From Blastococcus sp. (lineage in GTDB: Bacteria > Actinomycetota > Actinomycetes > Mycobacteriales > Geodermatophilaceae), in NCBI GenBank assembly GCA_025465355.1, contig JAODNN010000183.1, forward strand, positions 1 through 64,000: DNA of 64,000 nucleotides, given 5' to 3'. Position 1 is the first letter of the stretch, and every line of letters starts with the position of its first letter. Of the stretch, positions 8,672 to 17,220 are shown piece by piece. Under the pieces are notes generated by a model. The model saw only the letters and a program-made list of their open reading frames with translations. It made no database searches and was not told the origin of the DNA. The position numbers and the translations under genes are program-made.

Positions 8672-9630
8672 GCGGCGAGCACCTCGGTCAGGCGGGCCCG
8701 CCAGCGCGCGTCCGTGCCGGGGTCGGCCGCTACGGCCGCGAGGCGGTCGGGCTCCGGGCGGACGACGGGCAGAGCGCCGTCCACGGGCAGCATGGGCGCG
8801 CTGCTCACGTCGGCCGTGAACAGCGCCACGGTGGCGAGGCCGCAGGCGAACGGCAGCTCGGGGAGCGCGGCGGCGAGCGCCACCCCGGCGGCGATGCCCA
8901 CCGAGGACTCCAGCGCGGAGGAGACCACGCACGGCAGGCCGTGCGCCTCGGCCACCCGCAGCGCGGCCCGCACACCGCCCAACGGCTGCACCTTGAGGAC
9001 GACGACGTCGCAGGCCTCACGGAGATCCACCCGCAGCGGGTCGACCGCCCGTCGCAGGACCTCGTCTGCCGCGATACGGACGTCCACCCGGCGGCGCAGG
9101 GCGACCAGATCCTCGAGGGTCGGGCACGGCTGCTCGACGTACTCCAGCCCCACGCGGTCCAGCTCGGCGATCCGGGCGGCCGCGGTCTCGACGTCCCAGG
9201 CGGCATTCGCGTCCACCCGGATCGCGCCGCCCGGGCCGAGCGCATCGCGGACCGCCTCGACCCGGGCGAGGTCGTCGGCCGGCGTCTGGCCGGGTTCGGC
9301 GACCTTGACCTTCGCGGTGCGGCAACCGGACGCCGTGACGATCGCGTGCGCCTGCTCCGCGCCGACGGCCGGCACGGTCACGTTGACCGGGACCCGATCG
9401 CGGACGGGGTCCGGCCAGCCGACGAAGGCGGCCTCCTCGGCGGCGGCCCACCACCGCCGGCTCTCCGTGACGTCGTAGTCCCAGAACGGTGAGAACTCGC
9501 CCCAGCCGGCCGGGCCGCGCACCAGGACGCCGTCGCGCACGTCGATCCGACGGAACCGGGTGCGCAGCGGCACCTCGTAGACATGCACCTCCCGGACGCG
9601 GGCGTCCGGGACACCCGCCTCGGAGATCAC
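8668..9630 (-). CDS. menC: o-Succinylbenzoate synthase
   Basis: This enolase-superfamily enzyme of 320 residues dehydrates SHCHC to o-succinylbenzoate. Visible superfamily features are TAKVKVAEPG (catalytic lysine), IRVDANAAWD and EYVEQPCPTLEDL (metal-ligand Asp and Glu), IAADEVL, and the second lysine in VVLKVQPLGG. The GTG at 9630 is 7 bases from a TAGGCT -10 box, so the message is probably leaderless. It is coupled to menD by a 4-base overlap and diverges from menE. Confidence 0.95.
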   Translation of the reverse strand: MISEAGVPDARVREVHVYEVPLRTRFRRIDVRDGVLVRGPAGWGEFSPFWDYDVTESRRWWAAAEEAAFVGWPDPVRDRVPVNVTVPAVGAEQAHAIVTASGCRTAKVKVAEPGQTPADDLARVEAVRDALGPGGAIRVDANAAWDVETAAARIAELDRVGLEYVEQPCPTLEDLVALRRRVDVRIAADEVLRRAVDPLRVDLREACDVVVLKVQPLGGVRAALRVAEAHGLPCVVSSALESSVGIAAGVALAAALPELPFACGLATVALFTADVSSAPMLPVDGALPVVRPEPDRLAAVAADPGTDARWRARLTEVLAA

Positions 9631-9671
9631 GCCGCACAGCCTAGATCGGCAGGGACGTAACCTTGCCTCCC
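9631..9671. promoter_or_regulatory. Divergent menC/menE promoters
   Basis: Minus-strand TAGGCT at 9638-9643 lies 7 bases before the menC GTG. Plus-strand TAACCT at 9658-9663 lies 8 bases before the menE GTG at 9672. Both spacings fit leaderless transcription from back-to-back promoters in 41 bases. Confidence 0.55.
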
Positions 9672-10799
9672 GTGGCCAGGCACCTCACCCTCGTGCCCGC
9701 GCCGGACCTCTCCGAGGACGACGTCCGCGCCGCACTCGACGGCACCCGTCCGATCGCCGTCCTTCCTGCCGGGCCGCCGGCCGTGGTCGACGCCGCCCGG
9801 CGGGTGCTGCGCCCGGAGGAAGAGCTGGAACCCGGCGCCGACCTCGTCGTCGTGACCTCGGGATCCACCGGTGGCGGGCGGGCGGTTCTCCTCTCCTCCG
9901 CCGCTGTCCGGGCCTCCGGCACCGCGACGCTCGACCGGCTCGGTGGGCCGGGGAGCTGGCTGCTCGCGCTGCCGGTCTCGGCGATCGCGGGACTGCAGGT
10001 GCTGTGCCGCAGCGTCCTGGCCGGCCGGCGGCCCACCGTCCTGGCTCCCGGCGAGACCCTCGCCGTCGCGGCCGACCGGCTGCCGGACGGCGACCGGCGT
10101 TACACCGCGCTGGTGCCCACCCAGCTGCGCCGCTACCTCGACCACGAGCCCGACGCGCTGCGGACCTTCGACGGGGTGCTCGTGGGCGGGGCGGCCACCG
10201 ACCCGGTGCTGCTCGACCGGGCACGCCGCGAGGGCGTCCAGGTGGTCACGACCTACGGGATGACCGAGACCGCCGGCGGCTGCGTCTACGACGGCCTCCC
10301 CCTGGACGGGGTCACCGTCCGTGTGGACGACGGCGGCGTGCGGCTGGCCGGCCCGATGCTCGCGCTGGGCTACCGGCTCGATCCGGCCGCCACCGCCTCG
10401 GCCTTCGCCGACGGCTGGTTCGCCACCCGCGACGCCGGCAGCCTGGACACCGACGGCCGGCTGACCGTCACGGGGCGGCTGGACGACGTCGTCGTCACGG
10501 GCGGGGTCAACGTCGCGCCGGCGGCCGTGGAGGCAGCGCTGCGCGCACACCCGGCCGTCGCCGACGCCGTCGTCTTCGGCCGGCCCGACGACGACTGGGG
10601 GCAGCGGGTGGTGGCCGCCGTCGTGCCGGCCCCCGGGCACACGCTGGAGCTGGCGGTCCTGCGGACCTGGGTGGCCGAGCGCCTCGGGGCGCCGGCAGCG
10701 CCCCGTGAGCTGCACGCCGTCGACACCGTGCCCGTCCTGCACACCGGCAAGCCCGACCGCCGCGGCATCGCGGCGACCGTCCTCCAGGGAGATCGCTGA
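9672..10799 (+). CDS. menE: o-Succinylbenzoate-CoA ligase
   Basis: This adenylate-forming ligase of about 375 residues is shorter than typical acyl-CoA ligases, as usual for actinobacterial MenE. The nucleotide loop VVTSGSTGGGRAVLLS lies near residue 62, TTYGMTETAGGCVYDG is the central motif, GRLDDVVVTGGVNVAPAAVE is the hinge and HTGKPDRRGIA carries the C-terminal catalytic lysine. GTG 9672 was chosen over TTG 9663 because of the -10 spacing. It is followed by menA after 2 bases, forming a two-gene operon. Confidence 0.95.
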   Translation: MARHLTLVPAPDLSEDDVRAALDGTRPIAVLPAGPPAVVDAARRVLRPEEELEPGADLVVVTSGSTGGGRAVLLSSAAVRASGTATLDRLGGPGSWLLALPVSAIAGLQVLCRSVLAGRRPTVLAPGETLAVAADRLPDGDRRYTALVPTQLRRYLDHEPDALRTFDGVLVGGAATDPVLLDRARREGVQVVTTYGMTETAGGCVYDGLPLDGVTVRVDDGGVRLAGPMLALGYRLDPAATASAFADGWFATRDAGSLDTDGRLTVTGRLDDVVVTGGVNVAPAAVEAALRAHPAVADAVVFGRPDDDWGQRVVAAVVPAPGHTLELAVLRTWVAERLGAPAAPRELHAVDTVPVLHTGKPDRRGIAATVLQGDR

Positions 10800-10801
10800 C
10801 C

Positions 10802-11674
10802 ATGGCCACCCCCACCCAGTGGCTGGCCGGTGCCCGTCCGCGCACGCTGCCGGCCGCCCTCGCGCCCGTCCTCGTCGGATCCGGTGCCGCCGCGGCGCTC
10901 GACGGCTTCCGCCTGCTGCCGGCACTGCTCGCCCTGGTCGTCGCTCTGGCGCTGCAGGTGGCGGTGAACTACGCCAACGACTACTCCGACGGCCGCCGCG
11001 GCACCGACGCCGAGCGGGTCGGGCCGATGCGTCTGGTCGGCTCCGGCGCGGCCCCGCCGCACGCGGTTCTCGCGGCCGCCGGTGCGTCGTTCGCCGTCGC
11101 CGCCGTCGCCGGGCTCGGACTGGCTGCCCTGTCGAGCTGGTGGCTGATCATCGTCGGCGTGGTCTGCATCGCGGCTGCCTGGACCTACACCGGAGGCCCG
11201 CTGCCCTACGGCTACCGGGCGCTGGGCGAGGTCTTCGTCTTCGTCTTCTTCGGCCTGGTCGCCGTCGTCGGCACCACCTACGCGCAGACCCGCACGCTGC
11301 CCGGGCTCGCCTTCGCCGTGGCCGTGCCGATCGGGTTGCTCTCGGTGGCGCTGCTGATGGTCAACAACCTGCGGGACATCGCGGGGGACGCCGTCGTCGG
11401 CAAGCGGACCCTGGCCGTGCTGCTGGGCGAGCGCACCACCCGGCTGGCCTACGTGGCCCTGCTCGCTGTGCCACTGCTCGTTGTCGCCGTCGTCGGTGTG
11501 CAGCGCCCGTGGGTCCTGGTGGGCCTGCTCGGCGCCCCCCTGGCGCTCCGCCCGGCGCGTACGGTGCTCTCCGGCGGGCGGGGACCGGCCCTGATCGGCG
11601 CACTGCAGGGCACCGGGCTGCTCACCCTCGCCACCGGGGTCCTGCTGGGGATCGGGCTCGCCCTCAGCGGCTGA
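10802..11674 (+). CDS. menA: 1,4-Dihydroxy-2-naphthoate polyprenyltransferase
   Basis: This UbiA-family integral membrane prenyltransferase of 290 residues attaches the isoprenoid tail to DHNA. The first Asp-rich motif is NYANDYSDGRRGTD near residue 60 and the second is NNLRDIAGDAVVGKRTLAV near residue 185. Hydrophobic helices fill the rest. AGGGAGA precedes the ATG and only 2 bases separate it from menE, so the two are co-transcribed. Confidence 0.95.
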   Translation: MATPTQWLAGARPRTLPAALAPVLVGSGAAAALDGFRLLPALLALVVALALQVAVNYANDYSDGRRGTDAERVGPMRLVGSGAAPPHAVLAAAGASFAVAAVAGLGLAALSSWWLIIVGVVCIAAAWTYTGGPLPYGYRALGEVFVFVFFGLVAVVGTTYAQTRTLPGLAFAVAVPIGLLSVALLMVNNLRDIAGDAVVGKRTLAVLLGERTTRLAYVALLAVPLLVVAVVGVQRPWVLVGLLGAPLALRPARTVLSGGRGPALIGALQGTGLLTLATGVLLGIGLALSG

Positions 11675-11689
11675 GCGGCACGCTGACGG

Positions 11690-12001
11690 TTACTCGTCCT
11701 CGGTGCCGCTGAGACGGGCGCGGAGGTCCTCCTTGGCCGCGCGCCGCGCGAGCGAGCGCGCGGCGAGCCCCTCGTTCAGCCGCTCCCGTGAGGGGCGGAG
11801 GAGGAGGTAGGCCACCGGCATCGACAGCAGCAGACCGAACAGCAAGCCCGAGAAGAAGTCCAGGCCGGTCCACCAGAGCACGAGGGTCAGCAGCACGAAG
11901 ATGCCGAGCCGGCCGACCGTGTACATCAGGAGCCACGGCAGGATGCGCGGGGGCGTCGCGGGGCCGCCCGTCGGGCTCGTGGCGGCACTGCTCTCAGCCA
12001 T
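11690..12001 (-). CDS. DUF4229-type small membrane protein
   Basis: This 103-residue protein has a polar N-terminus, then ILPWLLMYTVGRLGIFVLL and a second hydrophobic segment ending MPVAYLLL, and a charged Arg/Glu-rich cytoplasmic tail ending SGTEDE. The layout matches the actinobacterial DUF4229 family of unknown function. GGGAGGG precedes the ATG at 12001. The start codon lies inside a 21-base junction sequence that also occurs at the end of the lrp-like gene, so it is probably coupled to the upstream micro-frame. Confidence 0.75.
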   Translation of the reverse strand: MAESSAATSPTGGPATPPRILPWLLMYTVGRLGIFVLLTLVLWWTGLDFFSGLLFGLLLSMPVAYLLLRPSRERLNEGLAARSLARRAAKEDLRARLSGTEDE

Positions 12002-12065
12002 GACGGCCCTCCCGTTTGATCGACTGAACGCGCCGGATCGCGCCGGCCGCAACGTCCTCAGCCAT
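11994..12065 (-). CDS. 23-residue coupling frame between lrp-like gene and DUF4229
   Basis: A GGGAGGG ribosome site inside the lrp-like 3' end is followed by ATG at 12065 and 23 codons (MAEDVAAGAIRRVQS...REGRHG). The stop at 11994-11996 is inside the DUF4229 start region. The same GGGAGGG-Y-CGTCATGGCTGAG string occurs at both ends. It may act only to carry ribosomes across the gap. Existence of the peptide is not proven. Confidence 0.35.
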   Translation of the reverse strand: MAEDVAAGAIRRVQSIKREGRHG

Positions 12066-12486
12066 GACGACCCTCCCACTTGGTGGAAAGAACCACCGTC
12101 GTGCGGGTCCGCGCGACCCCTCTGATCCGGTTCAACGCACTGATGGTGGCCTCCAGTGCCGGGATGTCGGTCACACGCACCTTGAGCACGTACCCCTCGC
12201 TGCCGGCCACCCGCCAGCAGTCCTCGACCTCGGGCAGCGCCCGCAGGCCCTCCTCGACTCCGGTGTCGTCCACCGCGTCGCTCTCGATCACGCTCACCAG
12301 GGCGGTGACGTGCAGCCCCACGGCATCGGGATCGAGGACCGCGCGGTAGGCCGTGATCACGCCGGCGGCCTCCAGCTTGCCCACGCGTTCGTGCACCGCC
12401 GGGGAGGAGAGCCCCACCTGACGCGCCAGTTCGGCGTAGCTGGCCCTGCCGTTGTCGCGCAGCAGGTCGATCAGCTGCCGGTCCAC
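12058..12486 (-). CDS. Lrp/AsnC family transcriptional regulator
   Basis: This 142-residue regulator has an N-terminal helix-turn-helix (RASYAELARQVGLSSPAVHERVGKL, residues about 13-37) and a C-terminal ligand-sensing domain with GVEEGLRALPEVEDCWRVAGSEGYVLKV. The GTG at 12486 gives MDRQLIDLL. The family normally begins three residues earlier (x-D-A-V-D-R), where the codon here is ATC, 7 bases after GGAGA, so a rare ATC start is possible. No canonical in-frame start lies nearby upstream. It is divergent from a small membrane protein gene, a common target arrangement for Lrp proteins. Confidence 0.88.
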   Translation of the reverse strand: MDRQLIDLLRDNGRASYAELARQVGLSSPAVHERVGKLEAAGVITAYRAVLDPDAVGLHVTALVSVIESDAVDDTGVEEGLRALPEVEDCWRVAGSEGYVLKVRVTDIPALEATISALNRIRGVARTRTTVVLSTKWEGRHG

Positions 12487-12610
12487 GGCATCGATGGCGA
12501 TGTCTCCGTTCTCACCTGCGGCGCCACGGGGCCCGTTGCCCGGCGCAGCTCCGACACGACACCGAGTATCGCCGCGGACGTACGCTGGCGTACGACGAGG
12601 GGGTGGAACC

Positions 12611-12817
12611 GTGGCGTTCCTGGTGCTGCTGGTGGTCGCGGTCGTGGTCGTCGTCCTGGTGATGCGGGCCGGAGGACCGTCCGCAGGCGCCGGACCACGA
12701 CGTCCACGGCCCGCACGGCGGCCCCGCTCGGTGCCCCCCGTGGCGCCGGACGACGACCCCGAGTTCCTGCGCGAGCTGGGCCGTCGCGCCCGGAGGGACG
12801 ACGGTTCGCCGAACTGA
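12611..12817 (+). CDS. Single-span small membrane protein
   Basis: The 68-residue product begins with an uninterrupted hydrophobic helix (MAFLVLLVVAVVVVVLVM). A basic Arg/Pro-rich segment follows, then an acidic patch VAPDDDPEFLRELGRR. It looks like an N-terminally anchored cytoplasmic peptide. GAGGGGGTGG precedes the GTG, and a plus-strand TACGCT -10 candidate lies about 20 bases upstream. It abuts the next minus-strand gene tail to tail. No family was recognised. Confidence 0.6.
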   Translation: MAFLVLLVVAVVVVVLVMRAGGPSAGAGPRRPRPARRPRSVPPVAPDDDPEFLRELGRRARRDDGSPN

Positions 12818-13093
12818 TCAGGCGGCCGGACGGAACAGCCGCCACCAGCTGCGCCGGACGGCTGCCACAGGCTCCTCGGCCGGAGCGGTGCCGACCGCGT
12901 CGGACGCCTCCCCCGGCCAGCCCACCGGCGCGCCATCCGCCGGGTCGGGACCGGGCCAGCCCAGGCCGCTGCTGCCCTCGGACGACGTGTGCCCGTCCCG
13001 GTGGGCGCCCGCCGACTCGGCCGGGCGCTGGGCGAGCGCGGCGGCCACCAGGGGATGGCGGGACCCGCCCTCGGCGGCGGCGTGCTTACCCAC
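12818..13093 (-). CDS. Hypothetical protein, basic aromatic C-terminus
   Basis: This 91-residue frame begins MGKHAAAEGGSRHPLVAAAL and ends RRSWWRLFRPAA, with a low-complexity Gly/Pro/Glu middle. No membrane segment or cysteine is seen. The GTG at 13093 has no strong ribosome site. The conserved-looking ends suggest a real actinobacterial orphan, but the biased composition leaves doubt. About 160 bases separate it from the end of ccsB, and I see nothing notable there. Confidence 0.5.
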   Translation of the reverse strand: MGKHAAAEGGSRHPLVAAALAQRPAESAGAHRDGHTSSEGSSGLGWPGPDPADGAPVGWPGEASDAVGTAPAEEPVAAVRRSWWRLFRPAA

Positions 13094-13252
13094 GGTGCGC
13101 TCCGGGGTGCGCGATCGCGCAGAGGGTGTCGCAGGGCGTCGGACGGGCGTTCATGGAGGGCATGGAAACACGGGGGGCCGACATCCGTCACCAGGTCGCC
13201 GTGGAAAGCCCCTTCGATGGGGTGACGTGGAATCGGAGAGGCGGAACCGGCG

Positions 13253-14221
13253 TCACTTCAGGCCGGCGTAGCTGTGCAGCCCGGTCGACACCATGTTCAC
13301 GTAGAGCAGGTTGAAGACCATCACGACCAGCCCCGTGACGTTGACCCACGCCGCCGCCCGGCCACGCCACCCAGCGGTCGTCCGGGCGTGCAGGTAGGCC
13401 GCGTAGACGACCCACGCGATGAACGCCCACGTCTCCTTGGGGTCCCAGCCCCAGAACCGGCCCCAGGCGCTCTCCGCCCAGATGGCCCCGGCGATGACCG
13501 CGAAGGTCCAGATCGGGAAGCCGAAGACCGCGGTGCGGTGCGCGACCCGGTCCAGGGTGGCCGCCGAGGGCAGCCGCGAGAGCACGCCGTCCGGCTGGGC
13601 CTGCCCCTCGGCCAGCTTGGCGTCGTACCGCGACCGCACCAGGTACATCGCACTGACGATGCCGCTGAGGAAGAAGATGCCGAACCCGAGGATCGCGCTC
13701 GTGACGTGCACCGCGAGCCAGCTCGAGCGCAGGGCCGCGACCAGCGGACCGGCCTCGGCGTAGAGGAACAGCCCGATCCCGACCATGGCGAGCACCACCG
13801 GCGCCATGACGAACAGGCCGAGGTGGCGCACCGCGGGCACCCGCACGGCGAAGACGAGGAAGGCGACCACGCCGACCAGCGTCACCGCGGTGCCGAACTC
13901 GTACATGTTGCCCCAGGGCAACCGGTCGGCCGCCAGGCCGCGGGTGACCATGACGCCGAGGTGCGTGAGGGCCCCGAGGGCGGTCACCGCCACGGCGATC
14001 AGTCCCCAGCGCCGGCTGCGCGCCGGCTCGCTCAGGACGTCGGCAGCCGTGGGTGCGGTCGGTGCCGCTCCGTTGCCGGCGGCGACCAGTTCGGGCGTCC
14101 GGACCGGCCGGCGACCGAACGCCAGCTGGGCGCAGAACGCGACGACGGCCACGGAGTACAACGCCACGCTGACGGAGAACAGCTGGTTCGACAGCGCGGC
14201 GAGCGAGGGGTCAGGAGTCAC
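13253..14221 (-). CDS. ccsB: Cytochrome c biogenesis protein CcsB/CcsA (system II)
   Basis: This multi-pass membrane protein of 322 residues delivers heme and, with ResB, ligates it to apocytochrome c outside the membrane. The heme-handling signature is clear: WGRFWGWDPKETWAFIAW near residue 255, with conserved histidines in LTHLGVMVTRG and YLHARTTAGW. The start GTG at 14221 has GGAGGA upstream and lies inside the last codons of resB (11-base overlap). It is the last gene of the rex-hem-ccs operon. Confidence 0.95.
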   Translation of the reverse strand: MTPDPSLAALSNQLFSVSVALYSVAVVAFCAQLAFGRRPVRTPELVAAGNGAAPTAPTAADVLSEPARSRRWGLIAVAVTALGALTHLGVMVTRGLAADRLPWGNMYEFGTAVTLVGVVAFLVFAVRVPAVRHLGLFVMAPVVLAMVGIGLFLYAEAGPLVAALRSSWLAVHVTSAILGFGIFFLSGIVSAMYLVRSRYDAKLAEGQAQPDGVLSRLPSAATLDRVAHRTAVFGFPIWTFAVIAGAIWAESAWGRFWGWDPKETWAFIAWVVYAAYLHARTTAGWRGRAAAWVNVTGLVVMVFNLLYVNMVSTGLHSYAGLK

Positions 14222-15824
14222 GCGGGGAGTCCTCCGGTTTCGATGCGCGGGCGCCGAGCGCGGCACCCAGGTCGTCGGACAGCGCGGCGAACCGTGGCCC
14301 GCTCTCGCCGCTCCCACGTGTGAGCGTGGCGACCGTGAGCACGGTACCGCCGCCCCCGGCAGCGGGAGCGACCCGGGCGAACACCCGCTCCCGGCGGAGC
14401 AGCAACATCCCGAGCAGGCCGACCAGGAGTGAGATCGCCGATCCCAGCACCCAGTACTCGCCGGGGTCGTGCGAGAACTGGAGGGCGGCGAACTCCTTGA
14501 CCCCGGTGAAGCCGATCTTCGTCCCGTCGGGCAGTGTCATCGACTGGCCCGGGGTCAGGTTGGCCGCACCGACCTTCGTCAGCCGGCCGCGGTCGATCTG
14601 GGTGGCGTCCAGCGAGTAGACCGACTGCGGGATGCCGGAGTCCAGCCCCAGGTAGCCCTGGTAGGCGAAGATGGCGACCTCCGGCGCGAGCGGCCGCGGG
14701 TCCACCGACGTGAGGATCTGGTTCTGCACCAGGCCGGTGGGCGCGAACAGACCCTGCAGCGCCAGCTGCTTGTCCTTGCCCTTGCCGAGGTCGGGCAGCT
14801 TGAGCGCGCCCTCGCTGCTCATCGTCTTCGTGTCCGACGGCAGGAAGGGCACCGAGAGGTCGGTGAACTTCGTGCCGTCGGGCAGCGTCACCGAGAACGT
14901 CGGGCTGAAGCCGTGGCCGGTCACGTAGACGCGGTCGCCGTCCACCCGGAGCGGGTCGTTGACCCCGATCGTGGCGTCCTTGCCGGCCTGGCCGGGCGCG
15001 CCGTAGCTGATCTTCGCGGTGAAGGACGACGCCGTGAGGTTCTGCTCGTAGGTGGCGCGGAAGTCCTGGAGGTCGATGCAGAGCGGGGTCAGGTCGGCGC
15101 CGCTGACCAGCGGGCCGGACTTGTAGCTGTCGTACTGCTGGAACGAGTTGCAGAAGCCCTGACCCTCGGTGAGCAGGATGCTCCCCTCGTACCCCCAGAG
15201 CTTGCCGCCCGCCAGACCGAGCAGCAGCGCCACCAGCGAGAGGTGGAACAGCAGGTTGCCGGTCTCCTTGAGGTAGCCCTTCTCGGCGGACAGCTCGGGC
15301 CCGGCCACCCCCTCACGGCGCACGACGCGGAAGCGCCGGACCCGCAGCTCCTCCTCGACGACGTCGAGGGCGGCGCCCCCGGCCAGCGGCGTCGTCAGCT
15401 GCCCCGAGTCGGGCAGCCGCAGCAGGTTCCGTGGAGCGAGCGGCGGCGCCGCGCGCAGGCCGCGCGCGTGCTCGAGCGCCCGTGGCAGCACGCAGCCGAT
15501 CAGCGAGATGAACAGCAGCAGGTAGATCGCGGCGAACCACGGCGAGCTGAAGACGTCGAAGAGGTACAGCCGGTCGAGGACCGGCGCGAGCACCGGATGG
15601 TCGGTGAAGTACCGCGAGACGTTGGTCTTCGACAGCGAGCGCTGCGGCAGCAGCGAGCCCGGCACGGCGGCCAGCGCCAGCAGGAACAGCAGGATGATCG
15701 CCGTCCGCATGGCGGTGAGCCGCCGCCACCAGTGCAGCAGCCGCGCGGCGAGCCGGCGTCCCGGGGACGGCGGGGCCGGCGGCGGTGCGGCGGCCGATTC
15801 CCGCGGCGGCGCGACGACGCTCAC
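14211..15824 (-). CDS. resB: Cytochrome c biogenesis protein ResB/Ccs1
   Basis: This 537-residue protein is the partner of CcsB in system II cytochrome c assembly. Three hydrophobic helices lie in the first third (TAIILLFLLALAAVPGSL, WFAAIYLLLFISLIGCVLP and NLLFHLSLVALLLGLAGG). A large exported domain of about 280 residues follows, then one C-terminal helix (YWVLGSAISLLVGLLGMLLL). The GTG at 15824 overlaps the ccdA stop as GTGA; the much longer open frame upstream is antisense to ccdA and was rejected. Confidence 0.95.
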   Translation of the reverse strand: MSVVAPPRESAAAPPPAPPSPGRRLAARLLHWWRRLTAMRTAIILLFLLALAAVPGSLLPQRSLSKTNVSRYFTDHPVLAPVLDRLYLFDVFSSPWFAAIYLLLFISLIGCVLPRALEHARGLRAAPPLAPRNLLRLPDSGQLTTPLAGGAALDVVEEELRVRRFRVVRREGVAGPELSAEKGYLKETGNLLFHLSLVALLLGLAGGKLWGYEGSILLTEGQGFCNSFQQYDSYKSGPLVSGADLTPLCIDLQDFRATYEQNLTASSFTAKISYGAPGQAGKDATIGVNDPLRVDGDRVYVTGHGFSPTFSVTLPDGTKFTDLSVPFLPSDTKTMSSEGALKLPDLGKGKDKQLALQGLFAPTGLVQNQILTSVDPRPLAPEVAIFAYQGYLGLDSGIPQSVYSLDATQIDRGRLTKVGAANLTPGQSMTLPDGTKIGFTGVKEFAALQFSHDPGEYWVLGSAISLLVGLLGMLLLRRERVFARVAPAAGGGGTVLTVATLTRGSGESGPRFAALSDDLGAALGARASKPEDSPRDS

Positions 15825-16639
15825 AGTGCAGACTCCCCGAATCCGGTCGCGGCCAGCCATGACCGCAGCCAGCCCATGAGCTCGGTCCAGGCACCGGTCA
15901 CCAGGAGCACTCCCACGAGCACGAGCACCCCTCCCCCGACCTGGGTGACGGCGCGCGCGTGCCGGCGCAGGAAGCTGGTCGCCCCGAGCGCCCAGCGGGC
16001 GCCGAGTGCCACGAGCACGAAGGGGATGCCCAGCCCCAGGCAGTACGCGAGGCCCAGCAACGCCCCGCGCGCCGCGGTGGCCTGCGAGAAGGCCAGGGAG
16101 TAGACAGCCGCCAGCGTGGGGCCCAGGCACGGCGTCCAGCCGAGGCCGAAGACGATGCCGAGCAGCGGCGCCCCGGCCAATCCCACCGCGGGACGGGCCG
16201 ACAGCCGCTTCGTCCGTTGCAACAGCGGCAACCAGCCGAGGAAGCCCAGACCCACCACGATCGTGACGACGCCGAAGATCCGGTTGAAGACGTCGGCGTG
16301 TTGCAGCAGCAGCCGCCCGAGGGCTCCGAACCCCGTGCCGACGGTGACGAAGACAGCGGTGAACCCCAGTACGAACAGGACGGCGCCCAGCACCATCCGC
16401 GTACGCGGCGACCGCTCGTCGACACGGACCGCGGTGTCCGTGCCGCCGTCCCCGGGCCGACCGGCCGGGCTCGTCACGGGCGCGCCGGTGCCGACCAGCC
16501 CCGCCACGTAGGAGAGATAGCCGGGCACGAGGGGCAGCACGCACGGCGAGGCGAAGCTGATCAGCCCGACCAGGGCAGCCACGCCGGCGGCCACGAGGAG
16601 GGGTCCGTCGGTGACCAGGCCGCGGAAGGTGTCGCCCAT
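15821..16639 (-). CDS. ccdA: Cytochrome c biogenesis protein CcdA
   Basis: This DsbD/CcdA-family membrane protein of 272 residues and six helices carries reducing power from cytoplasmic thioredoxin to the outer face. The two redox cysteines are visible in ISFASPCVLPLVPGYLSYV (residue about 32) and FGLGWTPCLGPTLAAVYSLA. The ATG at 16639 is 8 bases after AAGGAG; a GTG at 16645 overlapping the upstream stop is the alternative. It hands electrons to the adjacent TlpA-like lipoprotein. Confidence 0.95.
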   Translation of the reverse strand: MGDTFRGLVTDGPLLVAAGVAALVGLISFASPCVLPLVPGYLSYVAGLVGTGAPVTSPAGRPGDGGTDTAVRVDERSPRTRMVLGAVLFVLGFTAVFVTVGTGFGALGRLLLQHADVFNRIFGVVTIVVGLGFLGWLPLLQRTKRLSARPAVGLAGAPLLGIVFGLGWTPCLGPTLAAVYSLAFSQATAARGALLGLAYCLGLGIPFVLVALGARWALGATSFLRRHARAVTQVGGGVLVLVGVLLVTGAWTELMGWLRSWLAATGFGESAL

Positions 16640-16641
16640 GC

Positions 16642-17220
16642 TCACCGCTCCTTCAGGACGCGGTCGAGGACGCGGCGAAGGTCCTGCTGCGTCACGGTGC
16701 CGGTGTAGACGGCGGCGACGCGGTTCTGGCGGTCCAGCACGATGGTCGACGGAATGGCGCTGGCGGGGTAGTCCCGAAAAGCCAGCGCTACCTCGCCGCG
16801 CGGGTCGTAGACCGAGGGGAACTCGATGCCGAACCGCGTGACGAAGGCCTGCGGGAACTGCTCGCTGGTCTCCTTCACGTTCAGGCCGACGAACTTCACC
16901 CCCTGGCCGCGCATGTCGGCGTAGACCTGCTGGAACTCCGGCGTCTCCACCCGGCAGGGCGCGCACCAGGAACCCCAGAAGTTGAGGACGGCGACGTTTC
17001 CGCGCAGCGAGTCGGAGGAGAAGCGGCCCCCGCCGAGCAGCTTCCCGGAGAACGTCGGCGCCGTGGCCCGCTGATCGAGTGCGATCACCTGGCCCGCGGG
17101 AGTGCCGGCCACGAAGCGGAACTCGCCACCGTTGTTGACGGCCACCGCGCCGGAACCGGTCGAACAGCCCGTGAGGAGCACCAGCAGGCCCAGCACCGCG
17201 GGCAGCAGACGCGATCTCAT
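16642..17220 (-). CDS. TlpA/ResA-like thiol-disulfide oxidoreductase, lipoprotein
   Basis: The 192-residue protein has a lipoprotein signal (LLVLLTGC, lipidated Cys 19). Its thioredoxin fold carries the active site FWGSWCAPCR (Cys 86 and Cys 89) and the cis-proline segment ASAIPSTIVLD. It probably keeps apocytochrome c haem-binding cysteines reduced, receiving electrons from CcdA. Its ATG overlaps the phosphatase stop as ATGA. It corresponds in position to the Rv0526-type gene of mycobacteria. Confidence 0.93.
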   Translation of the reverse strand: MRSRLLPAVLGLLVLLTGCSTGSGAVAVNNGGEFRFVAGTPAGQVIALDQRATAPTFSGKLLGGGRFSSDSLRGNVAVLNFWGSWCAPCRVETPEFQQVYADMRGQGVKFVGLNVKETSEQFPQAFVTRFGIEFPSVYDPRGEVALAFRDYPASAIPSTIVLDRQNRVAAVYTGTVTQQDLRRVLDRVLKER

